Made by a program: the position numbers and the translations under genes. From Burkholderia contaminans (lineage in GTDB: Bacteria > Pseudomonadota > Gammaproteobacteria > Burkholderiales > Burkholderiaceae), in NCBI RefSeq assembly GCF_029633825.1, contig NZ_CP090641.1:2232001-2296000 (forward strand): a DNA stretch of 64,000 nucleotides, written 5' to 3'. The notes beneath the pieces were generated by a model. That model did no database searches. It saw nothing but the letters and a program-made list of their open reading frames with translations, and was not told where the DNA came from. Below are positions 58,745-64,000 of this stretch, one piece after another (positions within the stretch are counted from its first letter, which is position 1; each line of letters starts with the position of its first letter).

Positions 58745-60719
58745 TCCCGGCCTGGCCGGCGGCGACGCGCATGCGTTGCCGCACGCGCCGCTGCCGGCCG
58801 GCTTGCCCGACCCGGCGACGCTTGCGCGGCTCGCGTCCGAGTTCTTCGCGACGCCGCCGGGGCAAGCCACCGCGCCCGATCTGTCGGCGGGCAGCGGGGC
58901 GGTCGGCGGCGTGCCGTCGGCGTTGCCGGCTGCCGCGCCGATCCTTGCGTCGGTCAGCAACCCGGTACCGGGCGGCTCGCCGCTCGCGGGGCCGGGCGGC
59001 GCGGGCACCGGCGTGCCGGGTCTCGCGCTCCCGCAAGGAAAGGTGCCCGGTGCGAATCTCGCGCCGTCCGCGCCGACGCACGTGCTGTCGCTCGGCAACC
59101 GCGCACCCGCGCTCGCGCCGCATGCGGCCGCGCAGAACGGGCTGCCCGACAACGTCGTGTCGATCGCGCCGGCGCTGGAGCCGCGCGTCGGCGGCGCGGC
59201 GCTCGGCGTGCCGCCCGTGAATGCGCCGGCACCGGAAGGCGCGGCGAAGGCGTCGCCGTACTACTTCACCGACGGCTCGCTGCAAGGCTGGCAGGGGACG
59301 CCGCAGGACATCGTCGTGCCGTCGAATGGCCTCGCGTCGCCGGAAGCGTTCGGGTTGCCGGGCGACGACGCGCTGCGCGCGCTGCTCGCCGTGCAGCGCG
59401 ACGTGCCGGTGTCGCGTGCGTCGGGCGCCGACGTGCCGCGCTACTTCATCGACGACACGCACGCAGCCGAGCCGCAAGGCCAGCTGTATCGCGGTGCACA
59501 CCCGCCGTTCGACGTGAACGCGATCCGCCGCGATTTCCCGATCCTGCAGGAGCGCGTGAACGGCAAGCAGCTCGTGTGGTTCGACAATGCAGCGACGACG
59601 CACAAGCCGCAGGCCGTGATCGATCGGCTCGCGTATTTCTACGCACACGAGAACTCGAACATTCACCGCGCGGCCCATGCGCTGGCCGGCCGCGCGACGG
59701 ATGCGTACGAGCATGCGCGGGAAACGGTGCAGCGCTTCATCGGCGCATCGTCGCCCGACGAAATCGTGTTCGTGCGCGGCACGACCGAGGCGATCAATTT
59801 GATCGCGAAGTCGTGGGGCGTGCAGAACGTCGGCGAAGGCGACGAGATCATCGTATCGAATCTCGAGCACCACGCGAACATCGTGCCGTGGCAGCAGCTT
59901 GCCGCGCTCAAGGGCGCGAAGCTGCGCGTGATTCCGGTCGACGATTCGGGGCAGGTGCTGCTCGACGAATACCGGAAGCTGCTCAACGACCGCACGAAGA
60001 TCGTGTCCGTCACGCAGGTGTCGAACGCGCTCGGCACGGTCGTGCCGGTGAAGGAGATCGTCGAGCTCGCGCATCGTGCCGGTGCGAAGGCGCTCGTCGA
60101 CGGCGCGCAGTCGATCTCGCACATGCGTGTGGACGTGCAGGCCCTCGACGCGGATTTCTTCGTGTTCTCCGGGCACAAGATCTACGGGCCGACCGGGATC
60201 GGCGTCGTGTACGGCAAGCGCGCGATCCTCGACGACATGCCGCCGTGGCAGGGTGGCGGCAACATGATCGCGGACGTGACGTTCGAGCGCACGGTGTTCC
60301 AGCCGCCGCCGAACCGGTTCGAGGCCGGCACCGGCAACATCGCGGATGCGGTGGGGCTCGGCGCCGCGCTCGACTACGTGAACCGGGTCGGCATCGAGAA
60401 CATCGCGCGCTACGAGCACGACCTGCTCGCGTATGCGACGAGCGTGCTCGCGCCGGTGCCGGGCGTGCGGCTCGTCGGCACGGCCCGCGACAAGGCGAGC
60501 GTGCTGTCGTTCGTGCTGAAGGGCTATGAGACCGAGGAAGTCGGGCAGGCGCTGAACGAAGAGGGCATCGCGGTGCGCTCGGGGCATCACTGCGCGCAGC
60601 CGATCCTGCGTCGCTTCGGGCTCGAGGCCACGGTGCGGCCGTCGCTCGCGTTCTACAACACGTGCGACGAAGTCGATGCGCTGGTGCGTGTCGTGCGGCG
60701 GCTTGCCGCGCGGCGCTGA
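58719..60719 (+). CDS. Encapsulin cargo cysteine desulfurase with N-terminal targeting region
   Basis: A 666-residue protein. Residues 1 to about 260 are Pro/Ala/Gly-rich and probably disordered, with short conserved blocks LASEFFATPP (near 45), PYYFTDG (near 178) and PRYFIDD (near 240) that likely dock to the inside of the shell. The rest is a SufS-type desulfurase: DVNAIRRDFPIL, VWFDNAATTHKP, LEHHANIVPW, FVFSGHKIYGPTG with the PLP lysine near 485, and RSGHHCAQP with the catalytic Cys near 625. It removes sulfur from cysteine and yields alanine and persulfide. The gene overlaps the shell gene by 26 bases, so production is coupled. Confidence 0.95.
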   Translation: MTIPTPTVNPGLAGGDAHALPHAPLPAGLPDPATLARLASEFFATPPGQATAPDLSAGSGAVGGVPSALPAAAPILASVSNPVPGGSPLAGPGGAGTGVPGLALPQGKVPGANLAPSAPTHVLSLGNRAPALAPHAAAQNGLPDNVVSIAPALEPRVGGAALGVPPVNAPAPEGAAKASPYYFTDGSLQGWQGTPQDIVVPSNGLASPEAFGLPGDDALRALLAVQRDVPVSRASGADVPRYFIDDTHAAEPQGQLYRGAHPPFDVNAIRRDFPILQERVNGKQLVWFDNAATTHKPQAVIDRLAYFYAHENSNIHRAAHALAGRATDAYEHARETVQRFIGASSPDEIVFVRGTTEAINLIAKSWGVQNVGEGDEIIVSNLEHHANIVPWQQLAALKGAKLRVIPVDDSGQVLLDEYRKLLNDRTKIVSVTQVSNALGTVVPVKEIVELAHRAGAKALVDGAQSISHMRVDVQALDADFFVFSGHKIYGPTGIGVVYGKRAILDDMPPWQGGGNMIADVTFERTVFQPPPNRFEAGTGNIADAVGLGAALDYVNRVGIENIARYEHDLLAYATSVLAPVPGVRLVGTARDKASVLSFVLKGYETEEVGQALNEEGIAVRSGHHCAQPILRRFGLEATVRPSLAFYNTCDEVDALVRVVRRLAARR

Positions 60720-60728
60720 CGCCATTCG

Positions 60729-60758
60729 CTTGCGGCGGCCCGGGTGGGTCGCCGCAAG
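60729..60758. terminator. Hairpin between convergent genes
   Basis: A perfect 9-bp stem CTTGCGGCG/CGCCGCAAG separates the desulfurase gene from the convergent kinase-like gene. The T tract is poor (TGCTTAC), so terminator function is uncertain. Confidence 0.45.
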
Positions 60759-60775
60759 TGCTTACACTACAAAAT

Positions 60776-61669
60776 TCAGAACCGCACGACCTGCTTCTGC
60801 TCGACGCTGAAGCCGTCGCGCAGCACACTCGCCGAATCCGCGAAGTAGCGGCGGGTTTCCGCCAGCAGGTCGGTGTTGCCGCGCCGACAGAACACGACCC
60901 CCGATCCTTCCTCCGTCAGCAGTTCGTCGATCAGCGATTCGGGTTGCCCGATATCGGCGAGATGAACGTTCTGCACGCCGTGTGCGAGCGCATCGAGCGC
61001 TTCCCGCACGCAAGGCGCTGCGGTTGCGGCCGGATGCTCGGCAAGCCATTGCTCGAGTTCCGTGATGCCATAGAGCCCGGCGAGCTCGCCGAGTTCGCGC
61101 AGCAGCGCGCTGTCGACCATCATCACCAGCGTGACGGCGCCGGCGCGCTGCGCGAAGAGGCTGCCGAGCCGTTCCGCACGCAGCAGGTGATCACGGCCTG
61201 CGTCGTCCGGGGCGATCGGCATCACGACGGGCACCAGCCCGTTCTCGAGAAGCGCGTTCAGCGCCGTGCCGTCGAAGCGGGCGACCGCGCGCGTGTCGGA
61301 GCGGTCGGAATCGGTGCTCGCCACCAGCAGGCCGCCGTCGTGGCCGTCGATGCCGATCGCCTTGGCGCCGTGACTGCCGATCAGGCGCACCAGTTCATGA
61401 TTGATGCCCGCCATCGCCGCGTGAACGGCGTGGACCGATTGCGTGCCGGATGCGGCCGGTATGCCCTGCACGACGATCGGGCGAACGCCGGTGAGTGCGA
61501 GCAGCGCGACATCCTGCGCGAATGCGTGGCGGGTGCGTGCGTCGCTCGCGGCGCCGCCTTCGACGATGACGACGGTCTGCCCGTGCAGGGCCTGCATGAA
61601 CGGCAGCGAGCGCGCGAGGCCGGCTACGCGGCGCGACGTCAGGGTGGGACTTTCAGGGTCTGGGAACAT
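60776..61669 (-). CDS. Acetylglutamate kinase-like protein with altered active-site motifs
   Basis: A 297-residue amino-acid kinase fold protein aligning with ArgB along its length: DVALLALTGVRPIVVQG, KAIGIDGHDGGLL, LNALLENGLVPVVMPIA, LGSLFAQRAGAVTLVMMVD. Key motifs differ: the N-terminal K-x-G-G loop reads IVEGGAAS, without the lysine, and the usual HGGG reads QGIP. It may therefore lack normal kinase activity or use another substrate. ATG at 61669 is preferred to an upstream start 13 codons before. It lies convergent to the encapsulin operon and 59 bases after a PTS IIA gene on the minus strand. Confidence 0.78.
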   Translation of the reverse strand: MFPDPESPTLTSRRVAGLARSLPFMQALHGQTVVIVEGGAASDARTRHAFAQDVALLALTGVRPIVVQGIPAASGTQSVHAVHAAMAGINHELVRLIGSHGAKAIGIDGHDGGLLVASTDSDRSDTRAVARFDGTALNALLENGLVPVVMPIAPDDAGRDHLLRAERLGSLFAQRAGAVTLVMMVDSALLRELGELAGLYGITELEQWLAEHPAATAAPCVREALDALAHGVQNVHLADIGQPESLIDELLTEEGSGVVFCRRGNTDLLAETRRYFADSASVLRDGFSVEQKQVVRF

Positions 61670-61728
61670 GGGAGTCCGAGTGGATGAATGGAGTGCGTGT
61701 TGCCGCACGACGCGGCATCAAGACGGCA

Positions 61729-62250
61729 TCAATACGTGCGTTGCATCAGCTGGTGAATCTCGTCGGGCGTCAGCGCGTCGCGCGACGCCTGCCGGAACGG
61801 GCGTTCGCTGAAACAGCGCGCCGCGTCGGCGAGCAGTTCGAGGTGCGCGCGGTTGTCTTCCCGCGGCAGGGCCAGCACGATGAATTCGCGCACGGGCTTG
61901 CGATCCGGTGCATTGAAGGGGAACGGATACTGCGCGCGAACGAACAGCGCGATGGCCGAGCGGAGGCCGGCGACACGCGCATGCGGAATCGCGACGCCCT
62001 GGCCGAGGCCGGTCGAGCCGAGTTGCTCGCGCTTCGTCAGTTCGGTCCTGATCCGTTCCGCGGATACGCCGCTGCTGCGCTCGATATGTCGCGCGACGAG
62101 GTCGAACAACTGGATCGCGCTTTCGACCGGTACGTCGAGCAGGATGTTGTCCGGCGGGCAGGCGTCGGCCAGCCGGGTCGCGAGCGGTGCGCCGCCGCGT
62201 CGGTAGGGAAGGTCGGGTTGGCCGCCGGCGGCGGCCTGCTGCGTTTGCAT
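61729..62250 (-). CDS. PTS IIA component, nitrogen-regulatory (PtsN) type
   Basis: A 173-residue protein of the fructose/mannitol IIA-PtsN family. KREQLGSTGLGQGVAIPHARV contains the phosphorylatable histidine (about residue 80), and FVRAQYPFPFNAPDRKPVRE with VLALPREDNRAHLELLADAA are conserved. The IIA is a stand-alone protein, as in PtsN, so it is probably regulatory and not a sugar transporter. An N-terminal about 25 residues are extra. Probably in one operon with the acetylglutamate-kinase-like gene. Confidence 0.88.
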   Translation of the reverse strand: MQTQQAAAGGQPDLPYRRGGAPLATRLADACPPDNILLDVPVESAIQLFDLVARHIERSSGVSAERIRTELTKREQLGSTGLGQGVAIPHARVAGLRSAIALFVRAQYPFPFNAPDRKPVREFIVLALPREDNRAHLELLADAARCFSERPFRQASRDALTPDEIHQLMQRTY

Positions 62251-62382
62251 GCGGATCTCTCCGTGTCGGGATGACAGGGAAATCCTAGACAAAACCGCGT
62301 AAAGACGGTGTTAGATACGCGCGGGCCCGGCATCAAAATTGTGTATCGATCGCCGATGGAACCGGGCCCGGCACCTTCCGCT

Positions 62383-62601
62383 TCAGGTACCCGACAGCAC
62401 GAACGGCAGCGTCGTCAGCAGAAACACCGAAATGCCGACCACCGGCGCGCCGAACGCGATCGCCGTGAACGCAACCGCGGCACTCGTCAGCACGAGCGTT
62501 CTCGACACCCGTCGGTGCCGGTCGTGTGCAGCCGCCCTGTCAGTGCGGATTGCATCGGTCCGCGCACCGATCACGTGTTTCCAGAACGTCAGGCCAAGCA
62601 T
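62383..62601 (-). CDS. Small membrane protein of unknown function
   Basis: A 72-residue protein: a basic N-terminal half (MLGLTFWKHVIGARTDAI) and a hydrophobic C-terminal half (LVLTSAAVAFTAIAFGAPVV and VFLLTTLPFVL) that forms one or two membrane helices. AGGAGCAATC precedes the ATG at 62601. No family is recognised. Confidence 0.55.
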   Translation of the reverse strand: MLGLTFWKHVIGARTDAIRTDRAAAHDRHRRVSRTLVLTSAAVAFTAIAFGAPVVGISVFLLTTLPFVLSGT

Positions 62602-62659
62602 GATTGCTCCTGTATGAAAGTTGACCGGGGCTGGGCGCGCGAGGCGCCCGTCAAGCGGG

Positions 62660-63031
62660 TCAGCAGCGCTTGAGCTTGAGCACGCGCGAGATCTGCCCGG
62701 GCGTGAAGCTGCTGTTGCGCACATAAGGCGCGCAGTCGAGCGGTGCGGTGAGCGATTCGCTGACGACGTACTGGCCGACGAAGCGGTACGCGTCGGTTGC
62801 CATGCGGATGAACACCGGAATCGCGTCGCGTTGTGCGGCGAGCGTCCTCCCGGCTGCTCTTGCGGACGCGCTGCCGTCGCAGAGGATCACGTCGGGTGCG
62901 TGCGGGTTGAGGTCCGTGCGCAGGCAGGCGGCCACGACCTTGCCGTTCTTCGTCGGCAGGAACGCCTGTTTGCTGCCGCCGCACGCGGTGTGGATGAATT
63001 CGCGGGTGTACTGCTTGTCGATCTCGAACAT
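62660..63031 (-). CDS. Conserved protein of unknown function
   Basis: A 123-residue soluble protein starting MFEIDKQYTREFIHTACGG, with a KNGKVVAACLRTDLNPHAPD segment, ending VLKLKRC. CGGAGCACGAAC precedes ATG 63031, which is preferred to the ATG 29 codons upstream. The opening pattern (a short strand, then a helix, then a G-G-S-K-Q-A-F-L-P loop) recalls small restriction-like or DNA-associated domains of unknown role, but I cannot assign one. Confidence 0.65.
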   Translation of the reverse strand: MFEIDKQYTREFIHTACGGSKQAFLPTKNGKVVAACLRTDLNPHAPDVILCDGSASARAAGRTLAAQRDAIPVFIRMATDAYRFVGQYVVSESLTAPLDCAPYVRNSSFTPGQISRVLKLKRC

Positions 63032-63471
63032 GTTCGTGCTCCGGTATCGGAAACTTCCGTCGGCTAAATCAGGTATGCAAAGTAATGAGGCTGGATCGGC
63101 ATGCGTGATGCGAGGCATTCCAGCCGAACGTTGCCGGGGCGGCGGATCGATGGCGTGTCGTGATACGGGAAATTCCGCGCGAACAAGCTGACCTGCGCGA
63201 TGCGCGGCTAACGCATCGACGTCGTGTTCAAGCGTGCACGGGAAAGACTACGGCGCGCACCGTCCGCCTGCTGGCAGGACGGTGGCTCGGGAAAAGAGAG
63301 ACGCAGGCGTCCTGCCTGTCAGGCAGAAAAGCAACTCGGAGGGCGAGGACTTCGGATGCGCATGTGCGTACTCGGTGATGGATCGATTGCGAACACATTC
63401 TAGTGAACGCATGCGCGGGCGCAAGTAAAAAGGTCGTAAAGGTGGCGTGGCCCGTGCGGACCGGCGCACAA
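63032..63471. other. Intergenic region with hairpins, no gene recognised
   Basis: About 440 bases between minus-strand genes. CTGCCT/AGGCAG and related GGCAGGAC-type inverted repeats lie around 63270-63335. No reading frame has a convincing ribosome binding site or family feature. Promoter of the unknown gene at 63031 must lie near its right end. Confidence 0.4.
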
Positions 63472-63506
63472 AATAAAAAACGCGTGACGACTGTCGTCGC
63501 CACGCG
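63472..63506 (-). terminator. Rho-independent terminator of the GroEL gene
   Basis: Read on the minus strand, CGCGTG-x-CGAC/GTCG-x-CACGCG forms a stem of about 10 bp with a short loop and is followed by a run of six T residues. It lies 57 bases after the GroEL stop codon. Confidence 0.8.
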
Positions 63507-63563
63507 CAATGGGAGTCTGCAAGCTGGCGCGCATGCCGGCGAACCGGCATGCGCGTCGGGTCA

Positions 63564-64000
63564 TCAGAAATCGAACCCCGGCCCACCCGCACCCGGGCCG
63601 CCCGGCGCCGCCGCCGGCGCCGCATCCTTCGGCGCTTCGAACACGGTCGCATCGGTGGTCAGCAGCAGCCCCGCGACCGACGCCGCGTTCTGCAGCGCCG
63701 TGCGCGTGACCTTGGTCGGATCGAGCACGCCCGATTCGACGAGGTCGCCGTATTCGCCGGTCTGCGCGTTGTACCCGAAGTTGCCCGAGCCCTCGGCCAC
63801 CTTCGCGACGACGACGCTCGCTTCCTCGCCCGCGTTCGTGACGATCTGGCGCAGCGGTTCCTCGAGCGCGCGCAGCACGATCTTGATGCCCGCGTTCTGA
63901 TCGGCGTTCACGCCCTGCAACTCGCGGATCGCCTGCCGCACGCGGATCAGCGCGACGCCGCCGCCCGGCACGATGCCTTCCTCGACGGCCGCGCGCGTGG
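63564..64000 (-). CDS. groL: Chaperonin GroEL, C-terminal part (runs off the window)
   Basis: The last about 145 codons of GroEL (Hsp60) are present; the 5' part lies beyond 64000. [20 protein letters not shown] is the conserved start of the visible section; [20 protein letters not shown] and [20 protein letters not shown] follow, then [20 protein letters not shown]. GroEL folds proteins in an ATP-driven double ring with GroES. The tail reads [13 protein letters not shown] in place of the GGM-repeat tail of housekeeping GroEL, which suggests an accessory paralogue. Confidence 0.95.
   Translation of the reverse strand, partial: TRAAVEEGIVPGGGVALIRVRQAIRELQGVNADQNAGIKIVLRALEEPLRQIVTNAGEEASVVVAKVAEGSGNFGYNAQTGEYGDLVESGVLDPTKVTRTALQNAASVAGLLLTTDATVFEAPKDAAPAAAPGGPGAGGPGFDF

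Noticed and set aside
1..64000. CRISPR arrays, insertion sequences, tRNA or rRNA genes
   Set aside because: No regularly spaced repeats, transposase-like frames or structural RNA signatures were found by eye on either strand.

Overview
The window reads as high-GC betaproteobacterial DNA, most probably a secondary chromosome of a Burkholderia species (Burkholderia cepacia complex-like). Support: strong G/C third-position bias, many LysR regulators, an EstB-type esterase whose active-site residues fall almost exactly at the Burkholderia gladioli EstB positions, a low-oxygen FabI/DUF3141/phosphotransacylase/acetate kinase operon, a DUF4148 protein, and an extra GroEL on an accessory-type replicon. 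The genus is inferred from gene content; no rRNA or tRNA gene was seen.

Layout. 1-5.9 kb: CsbD stress protein, orphan ABC substrate-binding protein, FAD oxidoreductase, EstB-like esterase, class V aminotransferase. 6-24.7 kb: mosaic accessory DNA with five GNAT acetyltransferases plus a GNAT remnant, a LasA-like M23 peptidase, a MoeA-like protein fused to an SMI1/KNR4 domain, an AraC regulator, hydrolases, small membrane proteins, malic enzyme MaeB with a divergent LysR gene, a short candidate transcription unit, and a LysR/EamA pair. 24.7-27.4 kb: a lower-GC island with a DUF6402-like protein coupled to a membrane protein. 27.4-34.3 kb: PLP aminotransferase, PNPOx-like protein, LysR/SDR pair, exported epoxide hydrolase, and a hydrolase/MarR pair sharing a palindromic operator.

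34.3-46.2 kb is the most cluster-like part: a LysR regulator, then a TauD-type Fe(II) dioxygenase, an ANL-family acyl/aminoacyl ligase and a thermostable-hemolysin-like (GNAT-fold) protein, then a Bcr/CflA exporter and a DoxX protein, and after a strong terminator a complete RND tripartite pump. DoxX plus RND resembles MexGHI-OpmD. I infer a small-molecule biosynthesis and export locus of unknown product.

46.3-54 kb: a perfect FNR-type box precedes fabI paralogue, DUF3141, phosphotransacylase, ackA and an 84-residue protein, consistent with low-oxygen overflow metabolism; a Tat-exported hydrolase and a P460-type cytochrome follow. 55.5-60.7 kb: a sulfur locus with rhodanese, serine acetyltransferase, XRE regulator, family 2A encapsulin shell and its cysteine desulfurase cargo. 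The rhodanese-led and shell-led units carry the same 12-nt upstream motif. 60.7-64 kb, minus strand: a degenerate acetylglutamate-kinase-like protein, a PTS IIA protein, two small unknown proteins and the 3' end of a GroEL gene.
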